From positions 124,001 through 188,000 of the forward strand of contig NZ_JAVLVT010000008.1 in NCBI RefSeq assembly GCF_031628175.1: a DNA stretch of 64,000 nucleotides. Direction: 5' to 3'. The notes beneath the pieces were generated by a model. It made no database searches, was not told where the DNA came from, and worked only from the letters and a program-made list of their open reading frames with translations. Positions 7,808-17,390 of this stretch are shown piece after piece. Each line of letters starts with the position of its first letter. Position 1 is the first letter of the stretch. A program made the position numbers and the translations under genes. Origin of the DNA: Lipingzhangella_A rawalii (lineage in GTDB: Bacteria; Actinomycetota; Actinomycetes; Streptosporangiales; Streptosporangiaceae).

Positions 7808-8587
7808 CTACACGGGCTCCGAGGGGAGCTCGGCATAGCGTGTGGCCAGGGTCTGGAACACGGGATGCTCCGCGGGCAGCGCAATATCGTCGATCGCAGT
7901 GACGGGGCGCACCCCCACGGCGGCGTTGGTGGCGAACACCGCGTCCACGCCGGGCAGGTCGTCCCGCGTCAGGGGGACGGTGTCGTGGGTGCCGCCCGTC
8001 TGTTGGAGCAACCGCATCGTCACTCCGGGCAGGCAGTCCGCCCGCGGCCACAGCACCGTCGCACCGGCCACGAAACCGATGTTGGATGTGGCCGCTTCGA
8101 CGAACACCCCCGCGGGATCGGTGAACACCACGTCATCGAATCCGCCCCGCTGCGCGCGCCGACGCAGGTGCATCGCGCCGAACAGGCCCACATGTTTCAC
8201 CTCGGGCAGGTCGCGTCGGTAGGTGACGGACTGGAGCCGCAGCCCGGAGGGTGGCCCCTGCGGAGCACCCCGGGTGGTCACCAGCACACGGGGCCGGGCC
8301 GCAGCACCGATGTGGCCCAGGTCCAGCGCCGGATCGACGATGGTCACACGCACGATGACCGCCTCCTCGGAGCCGGCCACGGCCCGCCGGACCAGCTCGC
8401 GGACCCGCTGCGGATCCAGTTCGGCATCGAACACCCGGCGACAGTCCCGCACCAGCCGATCCAGATGCAGCGACAGACCCCGCACCCGTTGGTTCTCCAC
8501 CCGCAGCGTGGTGAAGTGCCCCATGTTGGTCAACGCCACGGCCGTGAGCTGCTCGATATCCACAGGGACGCCGTCAAGTTCCGCCAT
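7808..8587 (-). CDS. Class IV aminotransferase / aminodeoxychorismate lyase-like
   Basis: A 259-residue fold-type IV PLP enzyme. FTTLRVENQRVRGLSLHLDR is the start signature, Lys131 (LPEVKHVGL) is the candidate Schiff-base lysine, and FTDPAGVFVEAATSNIGFV is the PLP-phosphate region. LPGVTMRLLQ closes the active site. The family includes 4-amino-4-deoxychorismate lyase (PabC), branched-chain and D-amino acid aminotransferases; the compact length and 'EAATSNIGF' favour an ADC-lyase-like or uncertain role. ATG 8587 is chosen; the frame upstream is a long antisense shadow of other genes. It stands alone, without pabA or pabB next to it. Confidence 0.75.
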   Translation of the reverse strand: MAELDGVPVDIEQLTAVALTNMGHFTTLRVENQRVRGLSLHLDRLVRDCRRVFDAELDPQRVRELVRRAVAGSEEAVIVRVTIVDPALDLGHIGAAARPRVLVTTRGAPQGPPSGLRLQSVTYRRDLPEVKHVGLFGAMHLRRRAQRGGFDDVVFTDPAGVFVEAATSNIGFVAGATVLWPRADCLPGVTMRLLQQTGGTHDTVPLTRDDLPGVDAVFATNAAVGVRPVTAIDDIALPAEHPVFQTLATRYAELPSEPV

Positions 8588-8797
8588 GGGCCTCAGTGTG
8601 GCAGCACACGCGGCTCGGGGCTGCACCGGTTCCGCGAGGTCCCTGGCGGGGCCTTCGGGGAGACCTCGGGCACACCGCGTGCCGTTGCCCAGGGTTCCAC
8701 GGCGTGACGTAGCGTGGTTCGGGTGCAGATGCGCCGGGGAGACGAGGCTGGGCACGTCTCCCCGGACGCGTGTCCCCGATGTGGTTGAGGAGTGCTT

Positions 8798-9628
8798 GTG
8801 CCGGACTTGAATGGTCGGATGATGGGATTCGACGAGTCCACATCGAAGATCATCAAATGGTCGCCGGAGGAGGTTACCCCCCCGATCATCGCCATGGCCG
8901 GCGCTGAGGACAACGTCCTGCTCGCCATGGCCAACGCTGGACTGCGACGCCACCGGGGCCTGCTCGTCGCGACCGGGGGCGACCTCCGCTTCTACGAACA
9001 GTCCCAGGTCACCGAGGCTATCGAGAATGGTGGCCGGGCATTGCAGGACGCGCTGCTCGTCCTGCCCTACACCGAGATCCTCCAGATCAACGCCCCGGAA
9101 GGGGGCGAGGAACTGGGAGTGTGGACCGCACACCACGACCTGGTCCGGTTCCTGTGTGACAGCCCGCGTGGCATGGTGCGCCTGGGGCGGGTACTCCAGG
9201 AACGTACCCACGGGCAGGGCCACTTCCGCGCCGACCGCAGGATGTGCCGGCAGGGGCGCCGCTTCGCCCTGCTGCACGGCCCGCAGGACACCGTGCTCAA
9301 CGAACGGGCCTGGACACGTGTGTGGCTCCAGGACCGGGACATCGCCCTTGTGGATCCGCGCACCCGTGCCGGAACCACCATCCGCTACTCCGACATCACC
9401 TCCCTGAGCGTCGCCGCTCCCCCCAACGGCGACGGAAACACCATGCTCAGTGCGGCCGCCACGGACACCCTGCGGCAGCTGCGCCGCCGCAAGGCCGTCC
9501 GCGCGGTGCTGCGCCTGGACACCAACCACGGCGAGCTGGACCTGGCCACCTGTGACGTCTCGCCTGAGGAGTTGGACGCCGAACTCGCACCCGCCCGCCG
9601 CCGTATCGGCACTGCGGACGCGACCTGA
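8798..9628 (+). CDS. Conserved hypothetical protein
   Basis: A 276-residue soluble protein that I do not recognise. GTG 8798 is preferred because GAGGAG ends 5 bases before it; GTG 8792 lies too close to that site. There is no signal peptide or membrane segment. The second half (residues about 150-240: FALLHGPQDTVLNERAWTRV, VDPRTRAGTTIRYSDITSLSV) has the alternating strands of a small beta-rich domain, perhaps PH-like, and the protein ends in an Arg-rich helix. Codon use looks normal for the window. It is followed by about 180 bases before the DUF11 surface protein. Confidence 0.6.
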   Translation: MPDLNGRMMGFDESTSKIIKWSPEEVTPPIIAMAGAEDNVLLAMANAGLRRHRGLLVATGGDLRFYEQSQVTEAIENGGRALQDALLVLPYTEILQINAPEGGEELGVWTAHHDLVRFLCDSPRGMVRLGRVLQERTHGQGHFRADRRMCRQGRRFALLHGPQDTVLNERAWTRVWLQDRDIALVDPRTRAGTTIRYSDITSLSVAAPPNGDGNTMLSAAATDTLRQLRRRKAVRAVLRLDTNHGELDLATCDVSPEELDAELAPARRRIGTADAT

Positions 9629-9806
9629 CCCCAGACCGGCACGGTCCGGACGGACGTCCACCGCTCCGAGTAAAACCGTTGCCAGCCCAGTCACCACCGA
9701 AAGTGATATTCCCGTCAACTGGGTATGTCGTTGACTCGTTATGTGGCCTGCACGTGACCAGCATCGAATGACAGCAGGTCCGTGACGCCACGCTGACGGG
9801 GGCGAT

Positions 9807-11480
9807 ATGCGCAACGGTGAACCGAAGCCATGGACGGCGCTGGGGACGACCCTCCTCGCTGTTCTGGTCACAACAGCGATGGCGCTACCCGCATGGTCCG
9901 CGTCCGGAATCGGACCAGCTGCCGCCCAGGGCGCACCGTCCCTACAGCTGACCAAGACGGTGGCCCCCGACCCGTTGGTGATCGGGGAGCAGGCCCAGTA
10001 CACGATCACCGTCACCAACACCGGCGACACTGACGCCGAGGATGTCACCGTGGTTGACCAGCTGGACCACGGCATCATCGCCGGGGACCTCCCGGATCCG
10101 TGCACTGCCGACGGGCAGGACATCACCTGTGGCGGTAGCGGGTTCACCGTTTCGGCGGGGGAGACGGTCGAGTTCGTGCTGCCGGTGACCGTGGACTCCG
10201 CGCTCGCCGATGGAACCAACATCGTCAACGAGGCCGAGGTCAGCACGTCCACCCCGGACGCCGGCACCGACTCCACCCGGCTCATCACCATCGCCCAAAC
10301 CATGACCGACGTGGAGATCACCAAGTCCGGACCTGCCACGGTCGAGCCCGGCGGGACCATCACCTACACCGTGGAGGTCACCAACCACGGTCCGTCCGAG
10401 GCGGTGGACGTCACAGTCCAGGACCCCACCAACGGCAACCTGACCGCGATCAGCGAGCTGCCCGAGCAGTGCCCCGACTCCGGGCTCACCATCAGCTGTG
10501 CCCTGGGCATTCTGGAGCCTGGCGAGACCGTGACCCTCACCTTCGTGTTGACCGCGGCCGATCTCGCCGAGGGCGCCACGATCGACAACTGCGCAACGGT
10601 ATACACGGGGAGCCGCGAATCGAATGTGGCCAACAACGTGTCCTGCGTTTCCACTGACGTCGGCACCGACGTGGACGCGTCCGAGGCAGACGTGGAGATC
10701 AGCAAGTCCGGACCGGCCACGGTCGAACCGGACGGCACCATCACCTATACCCTGACTGCCAGCAACGTCGGATCGGCGGCCGCCGACGATGTCCACCTCC
10801 TGGACCCCATCGATCTTGGCCAAGCGACGCTCACGGAGTTCCCGGAGCAGTGCGAAATTCGGGAGAACACGCTGATCTGCGAGATCGGCCACCTGGATCC
10901 GGGAGAATCCGTGGACCTGGAGTTCACCGTGCACGTGGCCGCCGACGCCCAGCACGGAAGCATCGTCCACAACTGTGTGCTGGCCTATTCGCCATCCCGC
11001 GCGGTCAGTGCGGACGCCAACCGCGACTGTGTCGACACCGAGGTCGAGGATCCAAGTCCGGACCCGTCTCCGTCACCCACCGACGAGCCGGACCCGTCCC
11101 CGTCACCCACCGACGAGCCAAAACCCACGCCCACGGAGGACCCCGACCCCGGCCCCGAACCGACGGAGCATCCGTACCCGACGCCGCCGACGAGCGTGGG
11201 GCCGGAACCCTCGTCCGCGCCGAGCACGGACGCCGACCCCACACCGGCCGCCGTGCCGAGTTCGGGCACCAGCACCGGCCCCGAGCCGGTTACCGCACCC
11301 ACCGGGAGTGACCGGGGCAGTGTGTCCAGCCTCCTCGGCCGGGATGACGACGGGCGGTCCCTGCCCACCACCGGCGCGGCGATCGGTCTGATGGCCGCGC
11401 TGGGGGCCGTACTCATCGTGGGTGGGCTGATGCTGTGGCGTGCCGGTCGTCGGGCCGAGGCGGGCACATCCGCGCAGTAG
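9807..11480 (+). CDS. LPXTG-anchored surface protein with three DUF11 repeats
   Basis: A 557-residue secreted protein. A signal peptide (residues about 1-40, hydrophobic LLAVLVTTAMALPAW) leads into three DUF11 beta-sandwich repeats. Each has the pattern 'tVepG..itYtvevtN.G.seA.dVtv.D' and contains cysteine pairs. A Pro/Thr/Ser/Glu stalk with repeated PSPTDEPDPS units follows. The end is a sortase signal: LPTTG at residues 519-523, a hydrophobic helix, then RRAEAGTSAQ. It should be covalently anchored to the cell wall by a class E- or F-type sortase, none of which lies in the window. DUF11 proteins are usually structural or adhesive; no ligand is known. Confidence 0.85.
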   Translation: MRNGEPKPWTALGTTLLAVLVTTAMALPAWSASGIGPAAAQGAPSLQLTKTVAPDPLVIGEQAQYTITVTNTGDTDAEDVTVVDQLDHGIIAGDLPDPCTADGQDITCGGSGFTVSAGETVEFVLPVTVDSALADGTNIVNEAEVSTSTPDAGTDSTRLITIAQTMTDVEITKSGPATVEPGGTITYTVEVTNHGPSEAVDVTVQDPTNGNLTAISELPEQCPDSGLTISCALGILEPGETVTLTFVLTAADLAEGATIDNCATVYTGSRESNVANNVSCVSTDVGTDVDASEADVEISKSGPATVEPDGTITYTLTASNVGSAAADDVHLLDPIDLGQATLTEFPEQCEIRENTLICEIGHLDPGESVDLEFTVHVAADAQHGSIVHNCVLAYSPSRAVSADANRDCVDTEVEDPSPDPSPSPTDEPDPSPSPTDEPKPTPTEDPDPGPEPTEHPYPTPPTSVGPEPSSAPSTDADPTPAAVPSSGTSTGPEPVTAPTGSDRGSVSSLLGRDDDGRSLPTTGAAIGLMAALGAVLIVGGLMLWRAGRRAEAGTSAQ

Positions 11481-11690
11481 CGGCCGTGCCCACGTGGCGG
11501 TTGCGGGCCCCGGCGCTGCGGTGAGCTAGGTCCTGCTTCGTGAACCATTTCGGGCTCGCGTCTCCCAGGACGACGCGCGCTGCGCCGATGCGCGCACACA
11601 GCCAAAACCAGGATGCCGTTCGCACATCGGCTTGCGAGACCTCGCCCTGGAGAGCCGCTCCCTCATCCGAAAGCGTTCAAGAAACACTCC

Positions 11691-12569
11691 CTAGCCGCCG
11701 CCGGGCCGGGATCCCTGCCCGTCCAGGTGCAGCACCCCGCCGAACTCGTAGACGCGTTTGGAACGGGCGGAGGCCCCGAGGAACGGGGCGAGTTCGGCGG
11801 CCACCTCCTCCAGGGGCGGCTGGTCCGGGTCGGGCCGCCAGTCGGTGATGTCGCCCAAGCCCGGTGCCACCGGTTCCAGGCCCTCCAGCCAGGTGGTGAC
11901 CTCGGCGGCGGTCCGGGTCCGCCAGGTCATTCCGATCGAGGTGGCGACCTGTGTGGATTCCGCGGCCGTCGCCTCGTCGTTGGCGCAGACGTGGGAGAAC
12001 GCGAGGTAGCTGCCCGGCGCCACCCGTTCCATCGGCCCGTGCACGGCCCGCCGCGCCGCCGCATCCTCCGGGATGCAGTGCGGAATCGAGAACATCAACA
12101 CGGCCACCGGCTGGCTGACGTCGATCAGGGAGCGTGTGTCCGGGTGATCAAGCACCGTGTCCGGTTCTGTCATATCGGCGGAGATCACCGTGGTGTTTGG
12201 GTTATCGGCGAGCAGCGCGCGTCCGTGGGTGAGCACAATCGGGTCATTGTCCACATACACGACGGTGGAGTCCGGAGCGAACTGCTGGGCGACCTGGTGC
12301 ACGTTGTTGTTCGTGGGTAGCCCACTGCCCAGGTCCAAAAACTGTCGAATACCAACGTCGCGCGCGAGGTAGCGCACCGCCCGGTACAGAAACAGCCGGT
12401 TCTGCCGCGCGATGTCCAACAGTTCGGGAAACACGGTCAGCCCCTGGACCGTGGCGGCGCGATCCACGGCGAAATTGTCCTTACTGCCGAGGCCATAGCC
12501 GTAGACGCGGGCCGGGGTGGGGTAGTCGGTCGGTAGATCGGGCGGGAAAGGCTGGTCAGTGTCGGACAT
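11691..12569 (-). CDS. S-adenosylmethionine-dependent methyltransferase (Methyltransf_19 / DUF574)
   Basis: A 292-residue protein of the actinomycete family once called DUF574. Its signatures are ARVYGYGLGSKDNFAVDRAA, RYLARDVGIRQFLDLGSGLP (motif I), VVYVDNDPIVLTHGRALL, and GSYLAFSHVC. The family binds SAM, and members occur as many paralogues in Streptomyces and related genera. ATG 12569 follows a good site (AGAGGACGGC); the extra 13 codons upstream are not needed. Substrate and role are unknown. Confidence 0.85.
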   Translation of the reverse strand: MSDTDQPFPPDLPTDYPTPARVYGYGLGSKDNFAVDRAATVQGLTVFPELLDIARQNRLFLYRAVRYLARDVGIRQFLDLGSGLPTNNNVHQVAQQFAPDSTVVYVDNDPIVLTHGRALLADNPNTTVISADMTEPDTVLDHPDTRSLIDVSQPVAVLMFSIPHCIPEDAAARRAVHGPMERVAPGSYLAFSHVCANDEATAAESTQVATSIGMTWRTRTAAEVTTWLEGLEPVAPGLGDITDWRPDPDQPPLEEVAAELAPFLGASARSKRVYEFGGVLHLDGQGSRPGGG

Positions 12570-12931
12570 GGTTGCCGTCCTCTGGAGTGGGGGGAGCGGG
12601 GCCGCCACGATGCGGTGATTCCCGCCGCAGGGTAGTGGGACGAATATCCCGTTCGCTACGAAGTCTCCTCGGGGCCGGTAATGCGTCCACCCCAGGCGGC
12701 GGAGCCGACCGGGGTGGGCGCGTGGCTGGCGTGGCTGGCGTACCCGCCCGCCCCTACACGCGGAGCTCGGCGCCCCGGTTTGCTGCCCTCCTCCGGTTCA
12801 GCCCGGCCGCGCCACCCTGGCTGTCACCCGGATAGCAGCCGGGGCGCCAGCGGCTCCGGCCGGCGCCCCGGAGACCACTCCGCCATGGACGGAGCACACA
12901 TGCATGGAACGACGTTCCGGCCCGGCGGGCA
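12570..12931. other. Intergenic stretch with a terminator only
   Basis: About 360 bases between the DUF574 methyltransferase start and the aldo/keto reductase stop. It should hold the promoter of the methyltransferase and the terminator hairpin of the reductase (12839-12871). No coding signature was found. Confidence 0.5.
12839..12871 (-). terminator. Hairpin downstream of aldo/keto reductase
   Basis: CCGGGGCGCC (12839-12848) and GGCGCCCCGG (12862-12871) form a perfect 10-bp stem with a 13-base loop, about 60 bases past the stop of the leftward reductase gene. No T-run follows, as is common in actinomycetes. Confidence 0.6.
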
Positions 12932-13933
12932 CTAGCGGACCGGCAGCGGTGCCTCCGGGCTGATCAGGCCCTGCTCGCGCAGGGTGGCCCAGAACTCGTC
13001 CGGGACGGTGGTCTGCAATGCGGCCACGTCCTCATCGATGCGGCCCGGACGGGTGGAGCCGGGGATGACCGCGGCCACCGCCGGGTGGGCGAGTGGGAAC
13101 TGAAGCCCCGCCGCCTTCACACCGATGCCGAAACTCTCGGCGACCTCGGTGATGCGCCGTACCCGCTCCAGAATCTCCGGGGGCGCGGGCCGGTATTCGA
13201 AGTGCTGCCCGCCGACGAGGGCTCCCGAGCTGTAGGGGCCACCCACCACAATGTCCACATCCTGCTGGTGTGCGGCAGGCAACAACCGCTGGAGCGCCCG
13301 CTCGTGGTCGAGCAGAGTGTAGCGGCCCGCCAACAGGAACGCGTCCGGCTGCGGCTCCTCCAGATCCAGGGTGAGTTCGCAGGGCTCGACACGGTTCACC
13401 CCCAGCCCCCACGCGCGGATCACGCCTTCCGCCCGAAGCCGGCTCAAGGCACGGAACGCGCCGGTGCGCGCGGCCTCGAACACCTCCAGCCACTGGTCTC
13501 CGTGGAAGTCCTGCGCGACGTCGTGCACCCACACGATGTCGAGGCGGTCCGTCTGGAGGCGGTTCAGACTGTCTTCGATGGAGCGCAGCGTCCCGGACTC
13601 GGTGTAGTCGTCCACCACAGTGTTCGGGCGGCCATGCTCGAACAGTGCCCCGGACTCCGAGGCAGTGGTCGTGGGTGCTTCGTCCGCAATGACCCGGCCC
13701 ACCTTGGTACTCAGGACGTAGTCCGAGCGCGGATGCTGTGCCAGGACCCGGCCCAGCCGGATTTCGGACAGGCCCGCGCCGTACAGGGGGGCGGTGTCGA
13801 AGTAGCGGATGCCCCGGTCCCAGGCCGCCTCGACCGTGCCGGTCGCGTCGTCCTCGCTGATCGCGCGGAACATGTTTCCCAGGGGCGCTGCGCCGAAGCC
13901 GAGTGCCCCCGGGACGAAGGAACGAATACTCAC
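12932..13933 (-). CDS. Aldo/keto reductase
   Basis: A 333-residue NADPH-dependent oxidoreductase of the AKR superfamily. Asp46 and Tyr51 in YFDTAPLYGAG and Lys77 in LSTKVG are the catalytic residues, and RLDIVWVHDV supplies the fourth. The carboxy end (AAVIPGSTRPGRIDEDVAA) binds the cofactor phosphate. Long loops and the ending FWATLREQGLISPEAPLP resemble the pyridoxal 4-dehydrogenase / L-fucose dehydrogenase branch. GTG 13933 is preferred, with GGGGACACT before it; the 37 codons further upstream are not conserved in type. Physiological substrate unknown. Confidence 0.85.
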   Translation of the reverse strand: MSIRSFVPGALGFGAAPLGNMFRAISEDDATGTVEAAWDRGIRYFDTAPLYGAGLSEIRLGRVLAQHPRSDYVLSTKVGRVIADEAPTTTASESGALFEHGRPNTVVDDYTESGTLRSIEDSLNRLQTDRLDIVWVHDVAQDFHGDQWLEVFEAARTGAFRALSRLRAEGVIRAWGLGVNRVEPCELTLDLEEPQPDAFLLAGRYTLLDHERALQRLLPAAHQQDVDIVVGGPYSSGALVGGQHFEYRPAPPEILERVRRITEVAESFGIGVKAAGLQFPLAHPAVAAVIPGSTRPGRIDEDVAALQTTVPDEFWATLREQGLISPEAPLPVR

Positions 13934-14306
13934 AGTGTCCCCAGGCGTCGCAGAGTTGGTCCTGTGTCCGCACCGCTGTGGACGCAACGATGGTGGCCGG
14001 CCTCGCAACGACCGGCGTGGACCGGCCGCGACGTGCGAAACCACGACGGTGCGCGGTCACTCTAGCCGCGGCGCGACACCGCACGTACCGTGACATGCGG
14101 CACCCCGTCGACGCGCGTGCCGGGCCAGGAGCGGGCCCCGCCGTGGGGGAAGCAGCGTGTTAGCATCGCATGGTTTACCGGCCAGTAGGTGTGATGGGCG
14201 TCGCGCTTACCGGAATCTCGGGTGTCATGCTCGATTCGCCGGCGCCCGCGCAGGCGACCTACGTAGGCTGGCGCCTGACCCGTCGTCATGTGAGCGCGCG
14301 AGCAGT

Positions 14307-15593
14307 ATGGAACAGCGGCACGCGTCCGCCCCAGCCGACCACCACACAGCAGAAAGCACGGCCGAACCACCGGAACCACAGGGGCGGGCAGCGGCGTCGC
14401 CCACCCGCCGCCACACAGCGCGTCTGGACGGGGTGGACCTGGCCCGCTGGATCGCGATCTTCGGCATGCTGATCGTGCACTTCTGGGTGCCGTTCCTGGA
14501 CCCCATACAGCCCACGAATCTCCTCATCGAGGAGTACGCCTGGGGCCGCTCCACGATCCTGTTCACATTCCTGGCCGGAGTGACCCTCGCCCTGCTCACC
14601 GGGGGAACAGCTCCCCACCGCGGGCATCGCGCCCGGCTGAGCACCGGCCGGGTCGCGGTACGCGGCGGGGCACTGCTGGTGTTCGGCCTGGTGCTGAGCG
14701 CCATCGTCACCCCCACCGGTGCCGGACTCACCGTCATCATCGCCTACTACGGGCTGTACTTCCTGCTCGCGCTTCCGTTCCTGCGGCTGACAGCCGGCTG
14801 GCTGGCCGGAGGTGCCGTCGTTGCCGCCCTCGTCGGCCCACAGCTGCTGTTCGTGCTGCGTCGATCCAGTGAGACCGGCGGGGCGATGGCCGAGTTCGCG
14901 CTGAACTGGAACCAGGTCGACATCGCACAGCGGCTCGCGGACCAGGGGCTCCTGGAACTGACCGTGTTCGGGTTCTACCCGGCACTGTCGTCCCTGGCGG
15001 TGATCCTTGCCGGGCTCGCGGTGGGGCGCCTGGACCTGTGGAATCCACAGGTGCGGGTCACCCTGATGCTGCTGGGCGGGGCCCTGGCCTTCGTTTCCTA
15101 CCGCATTTCCTGGCACGCCTGGGAAACCTACGGCCTCGCCTGGGAACTGGGTCCGCAGGACGACCTGATCGGCCCCGTGCCCACCCACGACGCCCGGTGG
15201 CTGTGGACCAGCATGCCGCACACCTCCACCACACTGGAGGTCGCCGGTGGTGTCGGTGTCGCACTGATCGTGGTGCCCGCCTGCCTGTTCCTTGCAGAAC
15301 GTTTCCCGACGGCGCTGTGGCCGTTCACCGCGGCCGGAACCATGGCACTGACCATCTACTCGACACACGCCCTGCTCATGGCCTGGGACGAGACCGTGCC
15401 CGACGGGTCCGGCGGCGTGGCCGACTGGATCAGCGGCAACCTCGCCGCGATCAACGTCCTCGGCGCTGTGGCCTTCGCCTTCGCCTGGCGCCGCTACGTG
15501 GGCCGCGGTCCCCTGGAGGCAGGCATCTCCACGCTCAGCACCACGATCGTGCCCGACCCGCCCCGCCGGGAGACGCAGACCGGTTCCGAGTAA
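14307..15593 (+). CDS. DUF418/DUF1624-like multi-pass membrane protein (acyltransferase-like)
   Basis: A 428-residue integral membrane protein with about ten hydrophobic segments. The opening segment LDGVDLARWIAIFGMLIVHF, with its conserved Arg and His, is the hallmark of the heparan-alpha-glucosaminide acetyltransferase-like / DUF418 group. Later segments include STILFTFLAGVTLALL and MALTIYSTHALLMAW. Such proteins are thought to transfer acyl groups across the membrane, but function here is open. ATG 14307 is chosen because the preceding 50 codons contain no membrane or family signal. The 373-base gap to the divergent reductase holds both promoters. Confidence 0.7.
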   Translation: MEQRHASAPADHHTAESTAEPPEPQGRAAASPTRRHTARLDGVDLARWIAIFGMLIVHFWVPFLDPIQPTNLLIEEYAWGRSTILFTFLAGVTLALLTGGTAPHRGHRARLSTGRVAVRGGALLVFGLVLSAIVTPTGAGLTVIIAYYGLYFLLALPFLRLTAGWLAGGAVVAALVGPQLLFVLRRSSETGGAMAEFALNWNQVDIAQRLADQGLLELTVFGFYPALSSLAVILAGLAVGRLDLWNPQVRVTLMLLGGALAFVSYRISWHAWETYGLAWELGPQDDLIGPVPTHDARWLWTSMPHTSTTLEVAGGVGVALIVVPACLFLAERFPTALWPFTAAGTMALTIYSTHALLMAWDETVPDGSGGVADWISGNLAAINVLGAVAFAFAWRRYVGRGPLEAGISTLSTTIVPDPPRRETQTGSE

Positions 15594-15750
15594 CCGTGCA
15601 CGGGCGGCGGGACGCGCTGTGGTGGGTCCGGATGCCGGCGTGCTCAACTCCCCGATCCGGAGGATCACCAGTCTCGCCCCGCAGCCCTTGCCCAGAAAAG
15701 TTCGGCATCCGTAGCATCTGACCGCATCAGTGCCTGACCGGAGGGAACAG

Positions 15751-17157
15751 ATGCAGGCCCGAACCCGAGCCCTGTGGCGCGGCGGCGCCGGAACCACCAG
15801 TATGGTCCTGGCCGCCGGACTACTGACGGCGACGCCGGCCCACGCCCACCCCACCGACACACCCACCCCGGCCACCGTCAGCGGCCCCCTCGCCACCACC
15901 GCCGACAACTACCCCTTCATGTCCCCAGCCGGCCCCGACGTGCCCCCGATCGATGCCGGCCCCTCCATCGAGGTCGACCTCGACGCCCACGACTACGTGG
16001 AAGAAGAGTTCCTCCTCGAGGGAACCGCCAACCACGACAACTCAGACACCGGCGAGACAGGGAACTCCTCGCCGTACACCACCCGGATGGTGGTGCGCCG
16101 CCCCGCCGACCCCGACGACGCCAGCGGCTCCACCTTCCTGGAATGGAACAACGTCAGCTTCGGCCAGGACATCGAGATCAACTGGTCCCTGTCCCACGAC
16201 TACTTCCTCCGCAACGGGCACGTGTGGGTCGGACTGTCCGCCCAGCGGGTCGGAGTCGAGGCGCTGAGCCAGTGGAACCCCGACCGCTACGGTGACCTGG
16301 ACGTTGGCGGCCCCGAACTGGCCGACGCCCCCGCCTTCGACATCTACACCCAGGCCGCACAAGCACTGCGCGAGCCACCGCAGGGCACCGACCCACTCCC
16401 CGGAATCGACACCCACACGCTCGTGGCCACCGGCCACTCCCAATCCGCCCGCTACCTCGCCGAATACCACAACACCGTGCATCCCCGACACGAGGCGATC
16501 GACGCATTCATGATCCACGGGGCGAACACCGCACTGGACACCCCCGAAGGCACCCCGGTGATGCGCCTGATGGCCGAAGGGGACGTGCGCAGCCGTGCCT
16601 CCAGCGCCGAACCGGACACCGAGTACTTCCGCCGCTGGGAGGTCGCCGGAAGCTCCCACGTCGGCTACACGGAGTACCGCACCTTCGCGCCGCTGATCGC
16701 GCGAGATGTCCCCGGAACCCAACCAGACCAATGCGACCGGCCGCCCCTCAGCCGCATCCCGTTCCACTACCCACTGAACGCCGCCTACGACCACCTGCTT
16801 GACTGGGCGGCGACCGGAACCGCCCCGCCACAGGCGCCCCGACTCGACTGGGACAGTGCCCTCACCCCCAGCCGGGACGCCCACGGCAACCAACTCGGCG
16901 GGATCCGCCTCCAGGAACACGAGGCCGCCACAGCCCGCAACGACGGCAACAACAGTGGTGACCCGTTCTGCTTCCTCCAGGGCGCCCACATCCCCTTCGA
17001 TGACGACACCCTCACCGAGTTCTACCCCAACCGGGGCCAGTACCGCTCCGCCGTGAACCAAGCCCTCAACACCAGCAAACGCGACGGCTACGTCCTCAAC
17101 GCCGACGCCCGCGAGTCCCGAGCCAACGCCTGGGAGGTGCGCTACGACTGGTGGTGA
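15751..17157 (+). CDS. Secreted alpha/beta-hydrolase domain protein
   Basis: A 468-residue exported hydrolase. ATG 15751 sits behind GGAGGGAACAG. A signal peptide (GGAGTTSMVLAAGLLTATPAHA) ends near residue 33. The nucleophile elbow is GHSQSARYLAEY with Ser230, and the spacing and surrounding sequence (SFGQDIEINWSLSHDYFLRN, then VWVGLSAQRVGV) fit the Abhydrolase_10 group of uncharacterised alpha/beta hydrolases. A catalytic His is likely in the SSHVGYTEY segment (about residue 303). Esterase activity outside the cell is plausible; substrate unknown. A strong hairpin at 17197-17235 ends the gene. Confidence 0.75.
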   Translation: MQARTRALWRGGAGTTSMVLAAGLLTATPAHAHPTDTPTPATVSGPLATTADNYPFMSPAGPDVPPIDAGPSIEVDLDAHDYVEEEFLLEGTANHDNSDTGETGNSSPYTTRMVVRRPADPDDASGSTFLEWNNVSFGQDIEINWSLSHDYFLRNGHVWVGLSAQRVGVEALSQWNPDRYGDLDVGGPELADAPAFDIYTQAAQALREPPQGTDPLPGIDTHTLVATGHSQSARYLAEYHNTVHPRHEAIDAFMIHGANTALDTPEGTPVMRLMAEGDVRSRASSAEPDTEYFRRWEVAGSSHVGYTEYRTFAPLIARDVPGTQPDQCDRPPLSRIPFHYPLNAAYDHLLDWAATGTAPPQAPRLDWDSALTPSRDAHGNQLGGIRLQEHEAATARNDGNNSGDPFCFLQGAHIPFDDDTLTEFYPNRGQYRSAVNQALNTSKRDGYVLNADARESRANAWEVRYDWW

Positions 17158-17196
17158 GACCAGGCGGGTGACCCACGTCCTCCGGGGTCCCCAGGT

Positions 17197-17235
17197 GCTG
17201 GTCCCCGACCCGCAGCATCCGGGTCGGGGACCAGC
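17197..17235 (+). terminator. Strong perfect hairpin after secreted hydrolase gene
   Basis: Two perfect 16-base arms, 17197-17212 (GCTGGTCCCCGACCCG) and 17220-17235, enclose the 7-base loop CAGCATC. It starts 40 bases after the hydrolase stop and is the most stable hairpin noticed in this part of the window. There is no T-run. Confidence 0.75.
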
Positions 17236-17390
17236 GCCGACACATCCTCGACACACAGCCATCCCGCCCCCGCGCGGGCGCGGCGAAACAACAACCCCAC
17301 ACCCTCCCCAGGGGCGGCAGCGAGACTTTCCCAAGCGAGTTGACCGTGCGAGTGTGGAGACCGGCCCTATCTGCGGAAGGCGGTGCGGTC

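Noticed and set aside
8588..10363. Extension of the class IV aminotransferase frame far upstream on the minus strand
   Set aside because: The protein family starts at ATG 8587; the rest is antisense to the hypothetical gene and the DUF11 gene.
12681..12935. 84-codon plus-strand frame between methyltransferase and reductase
   Set aside because: It overlaps the terminator hairpin and shows only low-complexity sequence.
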